This document shows positions 32,618 to 41,154 of a stretch of DNA of 64,000 bases, piece after piece. The stretch spans positions 32,169,849-32,233,848 of the forward strand of contig JAOANR010000005.1 in assembly GCA_030278955.1 (NCBI GenBank). Reading direction: 5' to 3'. The stretch is from Hygrophila difformis. Lineage: Eukaryota; Streptophyta; Magnoliopsida; Lamiales; Acanthaceae. The position numbers and the translations under genes were made by a program. The notes below the pieces were generated by a model. It saw only the letters and a list, made by a program, of their open reading frames with translations, was not told where the DNA came from and searched no databases. Within the stretch, counting starts at the first letter, position 1. Each line of letters opens with the position of its first letter.

Positions 32618-34112
32618 GTCATGGCATCGACTCCCCCATGGACTTTCAGGGAAGTTTCTCTCTTTCTATCATTTGTCTTACATTGGGGACAATGTTTTAT
32701 TCAAGTGTGGGGGGAGTAGAACTTATTTTGCTAATTTTATGCTTATATTTTTGCTTGCCCTTTTGTGTGGTCTGTTTCCTGATTGGGAGTCTAGGATTTA
32801 TATTGATAGGATCACCTGGCATGATTGATGAATTTTGGTATTGAGTATGTTGAGCCAACTGACAAATTAACCCGGTGAGATCTGAGCCTTAAATTTTTCT
32901 TTGATGTGTGCATGTGTGGTGTTCATTCTGACATTCTAGAACTTGCTTCATTATACATGTTGAGCTTGCATCAATTCAGTTCAGTGTGTTGAAAATGATA
33001 AGGGCACTAGGATTACCCCTTTTGGCCTATATTTTTCCACCTCCCTTTATTTACCCCCTAGTGAGCCAATTTTGAGCCTAATTGACATATCCTATTTTTC
33101 TTGAATTCACATTTCGTCCCCATGAACCATTAGCCTTTTTCTTGTTCTAGCCATACATTTTCTTTGCACCCTTGGGAATTTGAGAAATTGTTTATGAATC
33201 TTCATATGAAAAATTCTTTTAATGTTGCAACTTTGAAGATGGGAAATTTGGTTTGATAGAATGCTATTGAAAGTATGAGAAAGTGATTTTGTCAGTGAGG
33301 AAATTGTGTAGAAAGAGCAAGAAAGAATCGTGATGTCTCTTTTGTAGTACTTTTGTTGTTGAGAGTTGAGCAACCCCTTAAAAAAAAAGCCCTTAAAAAA
33401 AAAAAAAAGAAAAAAGAAAAGAAAAGAAAGGGCAGTGGACGTAAGTAGCTTGGCGAGTGTTCCTCTGGCCTTAGGGTCATGAATCACAGAGTTGAAGTTC
33501 CGTCTACAATTTTTAGACAATGGAATTCCTCTAATAAACTTAAACCAAGCTATTGAAATCCACCCAAAAAAAAAAAAGAAAAAAAAAAGGAAAAAAAAGG
33601 GGTTGTTGCAACAAGGAAAAGCAATTAGTAAGAAAGGATTGAGAGAGGAGAAAGAGCTACATGTGTTTCTCTTATATATTTTTGTAGCATGGTTTGGATT
33701 TCATGGTTTAGATTTCGTTTCATTGCAACAAGTTTGAATTATAGTGTGATTTTTTGTATATGGTTTCTCAATTCCCATTAGCCATTCATCCCTTTTTCCT
33801 ACCCCTAGCCATGGCCCCGTTATAACCTAAATAAAAGACCCTTTGATTTGATGCATTGGATATGAATTCTATAAGCAGGGGAGATGTGATTTTGAAGCAA
33901 GCCTATGGGATCGTCTTTTTGATTCATCACTTGAGAGTTCTATTACCTATACACTTTTGAGAGTGAGTGCATACACTTTATCTTGGTGAGGTTGGTTTGG
34001 CTTGATGTATTTGATGTTGGAATGACTTGGTTATGCTTGGGTGAGGCTATTGATGTTGAATCTTGGTTCTTCCTTTTGGTTTTTGGACTCATGCTTGAGG
34101 GCAAGCAAGATT
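32618..34112 (+). other. Athila-1 3' non-coding region
   Basis: A hairpin box CATTGGGGACAATG (32681-32694) and an internal purine tract lie at its start. Long A-runs at 33378-33430 and 33565-33600 follow. No open frame with family similarity is seen. Such long non-coding 3' regions are usual in Athila elements. Confidence 0.7.
32703..32716 (+). promoter_or_regulatory. Internal polypurine-tract-like box of Athila-1
   Basis: AAGTGTGGGGGGAG lies about 90 bases after the third frame, preceded by CATTGGGGACAATG. It is almost identical to the terminal tract AAGTGTGGGGGGAT at 34114-34127. It could prime a second plus strand during reverse transcription. Confidence 0.6.
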
Positions 34113-34127
34113 TAAGTGTGGGGGGAT
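34113..34127 (+). promoter_or_regulatory. Athila-1 polypurine tract
   Basis: TAAGTGTGGGGGGAT ends two bases short of the LTR start TGATGAG at 34129, the expected position for plus-strand priming. Confidence 0.85.
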
Positions 34128-34128
34128 T

Positions 34129-35411
34129 TGATGAGAGTAAATATGTTTATACATTTTGTTAATATTTTGAGTGGTTTGGAGTTGATTAAGTGTGATTATG
34201 GCTTATTTGTGCATACTTTGCTTATTTTGTAGGCTTTGAGATGATGGAGTAGAAGCAAGTGAAAAATTGGCTTTTCAAGAGAAAATTGGCAGCAAGCAAT
34301 GAGCAATTTAATCATGGCCATGAGCAACTCTTGTGTGGCTAGTTGATATTTGCTAATGGAGTAATTATGGAAAGAAATCAAAGGAATCTTGCATGGGATT
34401 TTAAAAATAAGGAAAGCAGGGGGCGGTGAGATGAGGAATTGGAGAATACTAAAATTGGGAAATTGGACAGAGGAAGACACAGGAGACTGGACTGGAAAAA
34501 CTTGGAATTTGGGAAAAGGGCGACACCATTGAAGCAAGCAAGACAAGCAAAATTCCATCTATCTCAATGTTCATGGTTGTAATCCCTTTTTATTTCTTCT
34601 TTCCAATGACTATGGAGTAGATTCATTTTTCTAGTTCTAGGTTTTGATTTGATTTGGTACTTGGATTTGGGAGATTATTGATACTCTATGTGGATTTTTA
34701 CATCGTTGGTATTTATGCAATTTCTACGTTTATTGTTACAATTGTTGAGTTGGATGAATATTTTGGTACCGATATTTTATTTGGCTTGATGATTGGTAGT
34801 CAATTTGAATAGGATACCCGTAATTGTATTTCTATTTGAATAGGTGACAATTGGGTTGATTAGTTCCTTCCCAAGGAATTGCATAATCGACATTAATCTA
34901 CACATCGTATGTGTAGATTACTCGAATTGGGTTTTTCTAGTTTATAATGCAATTGGGCAATTAAATCCTACGGTTGTACCCAGGATTATTGCACCCAATT
35001 AGGGATAACTAACGGTCGTACCTTAGTTATCTAATCGGTAAGGAAAAATTGGTTGCCTAAGCGGACCTGGTAACTATAACTAATTTATCAATGGTTTGAA
35101 AATTCAATCTTTATGAAATCGATGATCTAATTCAAGTACCAATCCCAAATCATTCCTAGGACTAGGCTTTTTATTCATAGTTAATCTCAATCTTTGTCTT
35201 CAGTTTTATTATTTGTTTTGTTTACTCGTCTTTATTATTTCATTAGATTTATAGATAATTCAAACCAAACCCCCCCAAAACTTTATTTTTGTTTTTATAA
35301 TACTCTAGAATTATACATCACATTCCCTGTGGAGACGATACCTTGTGCTGTACTACATTATTTGTGTTTGCAGAAACAGGATTAATAATTGATTGGCCGT
35401 GCGACCGACCA
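34129..35411 (+). repeat. Athila-1 3' LTR
   Basis: This is the 1283-bp copy of 23211-24493 with three substitutions. It is followed by CCGGG and then the interrupted SIRE-like LTR. Confidence 0.95.
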
Positions 35412-35416
35412 CCGGG

Positions 35417-36343
35417 TTCGAATCCAAACATTAGTGAACGTGTTAATCTTTTACTCCAACATCCGAGCATAGAGTTGATGGTACCAGAAAACCCTTTTCT
35501 GGTGAGAATACTTCCAATTCTGCTTCAACTCCTAGAAGAACTCCACTCCAAGTTTCCCTCGAATGAACCTGTAAAAGATCCTCCTCGTGACTCGCCAATA
35601 CGATGCAAGTATTACTTTGTTGACACAAGAACTTGAGTGATTCCCTTAATTAATTGCGTCGGTCTCAACCAAAGGTTCTTGAATCTCAAACACTTCTTCG
35701 ATTCACTCAAGAAGCAATAATGAATGGACAAGGGTTACCACTTCACCGTTGCAAATCGATCTCCTTCGCAGCAATGATGTAACTTGAGTTTTTGTGTGAG
35801 GATGATCGAATGGATTCTCAATTTCTACTGGCCACGCTTTTTCTCTTGAATTTTTTCCGGGAAAATCAAAATGAATAAATCAATCAGCTTTCTCCAGGAA
35901 GGTGGCTATTAAAAGGGGTGAGAATCTCGGCCTATGGAAGGTGCATAATATTACCAAGTGAGAAAACCTTCCATACCAATATTTCCTTCAATAAAGAAAT
36001 CTCTTTCCAACTTACAGCAACTCTATCCAGGAAAATCTTCATATAGATATTGGGGAAAATCTTCTTACCAAAGACCACAATTATATCATCAGGAAAATAT
36101 TATCTAGAAGCAAGATTCCCAGGATAGGAAATATCATTTCCAATTTATGCAATCCATATCCGGGGAATAGTTCTAATTTCCTTACGATCGTGATTGACTT
36201 TCCAAGGTGCTGAAATTCTATCCCCAATAATCTGTTCGGGATCTTCATTCTACCATGTATAGCGCGGACGACTGAGGGGCAGGTAACCTATCTAGAGTTC
36301 ATGCATCGGTTTGTACACATTTAAACAAAATTCAATATTCTCA
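35417..36343 (-). repeat. SIRE-like left (3') LTR, inner part
   Basis: It resumes after the CCGGG duplication with TTCGAATCCAAACATTAG and matches 38750-39681 to the LTR end. The terminus (AATATTCTCA) is diverged from that of the right copy (GGTTCTAACA). Confidence 0.8.
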
Positions 36344-36350
36344 GAAGTCA

Positions 36351-36367
36351 TATGCTCCCCCTCAATC
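36351..36367 (-). promoter_or_regulatory. SIRE-like polypurine tract
   Basis: The minus strand reads GATTGAGGGGGAGCATA beside the 3' LTR, the purine tract form usual in SIRE-type Copia elements. Confidence 0.7.
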
Positions 36368-36671
36368 TCAGTGTCATCTTCCTCATTAACACATTGGTTG
36401 CAATGCCATCATCTCCTCTAATATCATTAGAGACCATTCCTTCATATATCAAGAACTCCTTTGGTGGTCACAATCTTCCATAAAAAATAACTTTTTTATA
36501 ATGAAGATGGCCACATCAACCGGTCACCTTAGTAACTTCTCTGCAAAAGAAAATCAATTAGTGCAGTCAAGAGTATCAAGTATTAATAAATACCAAAGGC
36601 CAATAATAAATTTAAAGACACTTAGCAGATTTAATTTTGTGGCTCCTCATAGGCTGGCACGTGGACTTAGA
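36368..36671. other. SIRE-like 3' internal spacer
   Basis: About 300 bp between the end of gag and the PPT. No RT, integrase or RNase H motif is visible on either strand, so pol is absent here unless it lies in the assembly gap. Confidence 0.55.
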
Positions 36672-38560
36672 CTATTTGTGTAGTCCAAGCTCTTTCTTTA
36701 GATTCTCAAATCTGGAAGTAAAACAGTGTAAGCATGCAAGCTCTCTGAAATCTATCTTCTNNNNNNNNNNNNNNNNNNNNNNNNNNNNNNNNNNNNNNNN
36801 NNNNNNNNNNNNNNNNNNNNNNNNNNNNNNNNNNNNNNNNNNNNNNNNNNNNNNNNNNNNNNNNNNNNNNNNNNNNNNNNNNNNNNNNNNNNNNNNNNNN
36901 NNNNNNNNNNNNNNNNNNNNNNNNNNNNNNNNNNNNNNNNNNNNNNNNNNNNNNNNNNNNNNNNNNNNNNNNNNNNNNNNNNNNNNNNNNNNNNNNNNNN
37001 NNNNNNNNNNNNNNNNNNNNNNNNNNNNNNNNNNNNNNNNNNNNNNNNNNNNNNNNNNNNNNNNNNNNNNNNNNNNNNNNNNNNNNNNNNNNNNNNNNNN
37101 NNNNNNNNNNNNNNNNNNNNNNNNNNNNNNNNNNNNNNNNNNNNNNNNNNNNNNNNNNNNNNNNNNNNNNNNNNNNNNNNNNNNNNNNNNNNNNNNNNNN
37201 NNNNNNNNNNNNNNNNNNNNNNNNNNNNNNNNNNNNNNNNNNNNNNNNNNNNNNNNNNNNATAAATTTTTGCTCCTCGCACTCAGTCATGGAAGTCTCAA
37301 GTTTCTCAAAAACTTCCCCATAGAGCTCAGTGAGTTTCTCAATGCTTTTAGTCTGATCCCTATTCACAGAAGAACAACCATGATCAATGAAACCGGTATT
37401 GACAGAGTCAGTGATGTTACCGTTATTGGACTCAGTGTCAGGACATGAGTCAGAATCCCAAGTTCTTTGTACAGTTAAGGCATTTCCATATTCAGATTCT
37501 CCATCACTGGCTTCTTCTTTATTCTCAGATTCGCTGAAGGTTGTCTTCTTCCCACTTTTCCTCTTTAAGTTACCACAATCGGCTTTAATGTGTCCAAAGC
37601 CTCCACATTCATAGCACTCGGGACCTTTAGGTTTTTCATCTTCATGATAATCATATTTTCCTTTGTCAATAGATTTTGATTTTCTTCTGGAATCATTTCT
37701 TTCGTACAATCCTTATTTTTTCTTGATTGTGTATCCCTGCTTGTTTCTTTTGTCTTTCAAAAGTCTAGCCAATTTCTTGGTAAGCACAGAAATCTCATCA
37801 TCATCGCTATTTTCACTGTCAATCTCATCATGCTTCTCGACTGCATCTTTACATTCGGATTTGAAAGCGATGCTTTTGATAGCAACGTCCTTGCAATGAT
37901 CCATCTCCCAAGATTGCAATATGCCCATCAATTCATCGACTTGAATTGTAGAGTAATCCCTGTAAAGTTCAAGTGCTGCAATTTTGGGATTGAACCTATC
38001 TGGAATAGATCCAACAATCTTGCGAACGATCTCCTGTTGAGTGTAAATTTTACCAAGCTGATGTGCCTGGTTTGTTAGATCTCAAATTCTACCAAAATAT
38101 GTAACAATCGTTTCGTTCTCATCCATAGTAAGTTTATGAAATTGAGATTCAATGGATATAAGCTTTGAAGATCTAACAAAGGCCATACCTTCATGGGAGT
38201 TTACCAGTACAACCCATGCATCATATGCAGTCACACACGAGGATATGAGTCTGTATTGATCTTCTGTGACGCCATTGAATATTGCATTTAAGGCCATAGA
38301 ATTCATCTTGGAGAGGATTCTTTCAGCAACAGACCAATCTGCCTTAGGTTTTGGATTGTGTGTTCCATCATCCAGTTCTAACACCGGTGATTCGTCCTTT
38401 GTCTCAACAGCATCCCAGACTCCTTCATCAATGGCCATAAGAAACGCCTGCATCTTTGTTTTCCAATAGGAGAAATTTGTGTCATCAAGTAGGGGCGGCC
38501 TGGCAATGGATCCTCCCCACGAATCACCTCGACAACTGGATCTCACCCGGAGGTGTGTGC
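36672..38560 (-). pseudogene. SIRE-like gag, with two stops and an assembly gap
   Basis: One frame on the minus strand runs from about 38546 to 36672. It begins with the Copia Gag pattern ARPPLLDDTNFSYWKTKM and GVWDAVETKD, continues through the UBN2-like region, and includes the zinc knuckle CYECGGFGHIKADC near 37600. A Glu/Lys-rich tail enters the N gap. Two in-frame stops (TGA 38082-38084, TAA 37713-37715) break it, and no ATG is seen at the N-terminus. The gap also lies in this frame, but 500 N is probably a placeholder length. The tail after the gap ends ENLKKELGLHK and TAG. Confidence 0.82.
36761..37260. other. Assembly gap (500 N)
   Basis: Exactly 500 unknown bases inside the SIRE-like interior. 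The round number suggests a fixed-size placeholder, so the true missing length is not known and could include pol. Confidence 0.98.
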
Positions 38561-38570
38561 GCTCTGATGC
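38561..38570 (-). promoter_or_regulatory. Degenerate primer binding site of SIRE-like element
   Basis: The minus strand reads GCATCAGAGC next to the 5' LTR, a partial match to the Met-tRNA site TGGTATCAGAGC. Compared with the left LTR, the LTR end beside it seems to have lost about 18 bp, including the start of the site. Confidence 0.5.
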
Positions 38571-39681
38571 TTCTTGTCGAGATGTGTAACTTATTAAATC
38601 TGTAGGTTAGTACTAAATCAAGCACAGCGGAATAAAAATGCGTGTGAGTAAAAAGAACAAACAGAAAGTTGTTGACCTAGTTCGGCCAAAGGCCTACGTC
38701 TGGGGGATACCAATCCAGGAGAGTTCCACTAGATGTTCAAACACCGGGTTCGAACCCGAACATTAGTGAACGTGTTAATCTTTTACTCCAACATCCGAGC
38801 AGAGAGTTGATAGTAACAGAAAACCCTTTTCTGGTGAGAATACTCCCGATTCTGCTTCAACTCCTTGAAGAACTCCACTCCAAGTTTCCCTCGAATGAAC
38901 CTGTAAAAGATCCTCCTCTTGACTCGCCAATACGATGCAAGTATTACTTTTTTGACACAAGAACTTGAGTGATTCCCTTGATTAATTGCGTCAGTCTCAA
39001 CCAAAGGTTCTTGAATCTCAAACACTTCTTCGATTCACTCAAGAAGCAATAGTGAATGGACAAGGGTTACCACTTCACCGTTGCAAATCGATCTCCTTCG
39101 CAGCAATGATGTAACTTGAGTTTTTGTGTGAGGATGATCAAATGGATTCTCACTTTCTACTGGCCACGCTTTTTCTCTTGAATTTTTTCCAGGAAAATCA
39201 AAATGAATGAATCGATCAGCTTTCTCCAGGAAGGTGGCTATTAAAAGGAGGTGAGAATAGCGGCCTATGGAAGGTGCATAATATTACCAAGTGAGAAAAC
39301 CTTCCATACCAATATTTCCTTCAATAAAGAAATCCTCTTTCCAACTTACAGCAACTCTATCCAGGAAAATCTTCATATAGATATTGGGGAAAATCTTCTT
39401 ACCAAAGACCACAAATTATTTCATCAGGAAAATATTATATAGAAGCAAGATTCCCAGGATAGGAAATATCATTTCCAATTTATGCAATCCATATCCGAGG
39501 AATAGTTCTAATTTCCTTACGATGGTGATTGACTTTCCCACGTGCTGAAATTCTATCCCCAAGAATCTGTTGGGGATCTTCATTCTACCATGTATAGCGC
39601 GGGCGACTGACGAGGGGCAGGTAACCTATCTAGAGTTCATGCATCGGTTTGTACACATTCAAACAAAATCCGGTTCTAACA
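38571..39681 (-). repeat. SIRE-like right (5') LTR
   Basis: It starts TTCTTGTCGAGATG (the terminal TGTTGGGTCCC seen on the left is missing) and ends CCGGTTCTAACA next to CATAT at 39682-39686. It has the uninterrupted form of the CCGGG site that Athila-1 used in the left copy. Confidence 0.82.
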
Positions 39682-39686
39682 CATAT

Positions 39687-40235
39687 GAAGACAACAAAAA
39701 GAATATTGAGATCCATCAAAGGTACCATTGCTTATGGTTTGCTTTATTCTGTTGCTGAAAATTTTGAGCTACTCGGATCAGTGATAGCGACTGAGGAGGA
39801 AATGTTGATGACCGGAAAAACACCTCTGGATATGTATTTTACTCGGGAAATGCTTCATTTACTTGGAGTTCGAAGAAGCAAGCAAACGTTGCGCTTTCCA
39901 CCTGTGAAGCTGAATATGTTGCTGTTGTTGCCTGTGTTTGTCATGCGATTTGGATTCGAAAATTGTTGGAATATCTGGGTTATCCTCAAGATAAAACTAC
40001 TGATATTCTTGTTGATAATCGATCGGCTATATCTCTAAGCAAAAATCCTATTATTCATGAAAGGAGCAAACATATAGACATGCGATTTCATTTCATAAGA
40101 GAAAGTGCTACAAGGAAGGAGGTTCAACTCAAGTCTGTGAAGACTCATGATCAAGTGGCTGATATCTTCACTAAAGCATTGAAGTTTCCTGATTTCATTC
40201 GGCTGAGAGAATGTTTGGGTGTCACAAAAGTTTAA
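39687..40235 (+). pseudogene. Copia-1 RNase H remnant
   Basis: This is the continuation of Copia-1 pol after the CATAT duplication. KTTKRILRSIKGTIAYGL is the RT-RNase H connection. The RNase H body is read in other frames, ending with DILVDNRSAISLSKNP, HERSKHIDMRFHF and DIFTKAL near the stop at 40233. Frame changes fall within 39780-39965. Confidence 0.88.
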
Positions 40236-40237
40236 GT

Positions 40238-40248
40238 TTAAGGAGGAG
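40238..40248 (+). promoter_or_regulatory. Copia-1 polypurine tract
   Basis: TTAAGGAGGAG directly precedes the 3' LTR start TGTTGG and follows the pol stop by a few bases, as in many Copia elements. Confidence 0.8.
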
Positions 40249-40480
40249 TGTTGGTAATACTATAAACTCAACTTTATTTTGTATTAATAATGTGTTGGAA
40301 TTTGTCTTGTGTAATAATGCTTTGAATAGTTTTTAAACTATGTTTGATGTTTGACTAGTCGGCTGAGTTCCTTTGTATTTGTCTTTAAATTGTAATGGAG
40401 TGTTAGAATGAAAATTGAGCAGAAAAGTTATCCTCCTCATTTGATCGGACACAATATTTTCCCTCTTTTTCACTCCAACA
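40249..40480 (+). repeat. Copia-1 3' LTR
   Basis: This 232-bp copy of the 19275-19501 LTR ends CACTCCAACA and is followed by the TAGAC duplication. Confidence 0.92.
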
Positions 40481-40507
40481 TAGACTGGATTTAATGCTAG
40501 TTTTGTA

Positions 40508-40762
40508 CTCCCTCCGTTCCTTTTTAGTTGTCTTTTTAGAGAGTAAAAAGTGTTCCAAAATAGTTGTCATTTTTAGGTAGTTATAGGTAGTTATGCTATG
40601 TTTTTACTATATTGCCCTTCACTTTTCATAAATGCTATTTATTGACATTTATTAAGAATGAGTTTAGTTGAAGGGTAAAAACGTAAATTTATAGGTTAAT
40701 TAATGTAAACCTTGGTTATTGAAATTGAGCTGAAAGAGACAACTAAAAAGGAACGGAGGGAG
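40508..40762. mobile_element. Stowaway-like MITE (intact)
   Basis: The element is 255 bp with perfect terminal inverted repeats of about 26 bp (CTCCCTCCGTTCCTTTTTAG continuing TTGTCT) and TA on both sides (40506-40507, 40763-40764). Its interior differs from the other two MITEs, so it is a separate subfamily. Confidence 0.95.
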
Positions 40763-41154
40763 TAGTTTCAAAATGAATTGATCCCACCATTGTTGTCCAC
40801 AGGCAATGTGTTATTATGGGTACCAACAGCCTACACAATTGGCTATGTCTATTTGCAATCAATACACAATAGTCATGACAAAGCCAATGGCAGGTGGCCC
40901 CATTATCCGACAGAGGATCGTAACTATTTTACAGTTACCATTTTCCGGTGGTAACAATTAGATCACGGTAGAGAAACCAATACGAATCATAGCTCAGCAG
41001 CTGCTGAATTGCAACTTCAACCTGCAACAATAATTTCAGTTTGTATATATGTATCTTATGTATTTGTCAAAAGAAAAAACAACAATGACAGTCTCCTGGG
41101 GTGCATCGTTGCCGCCACATTGAGGGGCGCACCGTTTTGGTATTCTGAAACTCA
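40763..41154. other. Spacer and probable 3' UTR of SANT gene
   Basis: There is no frame of note. The part next to 41155 lies downstream of the minus-strand SANT gene and should contain its 3' UTR. No clear AATAAA signal was found. Confidence 0.45.

Larger units (their letters stand above)
23211..35411 (+). mobile_element. Athila-1: young, apparently complete Ty3/Gypsy Athila element
   Basis: This 12.2-kb element has two 1283-bp LTRs and target duplication CCGGG (23206-23210, 35412-35416). The PBS matches Asp tRNA, and the PPT ends two bases from the 3' LTR. LTRs differ at three positions by eye (0.23%). It carries one uninterrupted gag-pol frame and a separate third frame of the ATHILA ORF-1 type. 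It is the only element in the window with a complete set of signals and undamaged long frames, so it may be capable of movement. Confidence 0.95.
22985..39681 (-). mobile_element. SIRE-like Copia element with gag only, interrupted
   Basis: Target duplication CATAT lies at 22980-22984 and 39682-39686. The LTR is about 1.1 kb. The left copy is in two parts around Athila-1 (22985-23210 and 35417-36343); the right copy is about 38575-39681. Orientation is minus: a purine tract lies beside the left LTR, and a degenerate Met-tRNA PBS beside the right. The interior (2.2 kb including a 500-N gap) holds a SIRE-type Gag but no pol. LTRs differ at about 30 of 920 positions by eye. Confidence 0.85.
19275..40480 (+). 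mobile_element. Copia-1: old Ty1/Copia element, interrupted
   Basis: LTRs at 19275-19501 and 40249-40480 are bounded by TAGAC duplications (19270-19274 and 40481-40485). Gag, protease, integrase, RT and RNase H occur in Copia order on the plus strand, all with frameshifts or stops. The interior is split at the CATAT duplication (22980-22984 and 39682-39686) by the SIRE-like element. Across that duplication, the pol frame before and after the insertion is collinear. The LTRs differ by about nine substitutions plus indels in 227 bp (about 4%). The lineage within Copia is not settled here. Confidence 0.92.

Noticed and set aside
36637..37323. Frames made of unknown residues
   Set aside because: They span the 500-N gap and carry no information.
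40493..40501. Second Helitron 3' end (GCTAG followed by T)
   Set aside because: No GC-rich hairpin precedes the CTAG.
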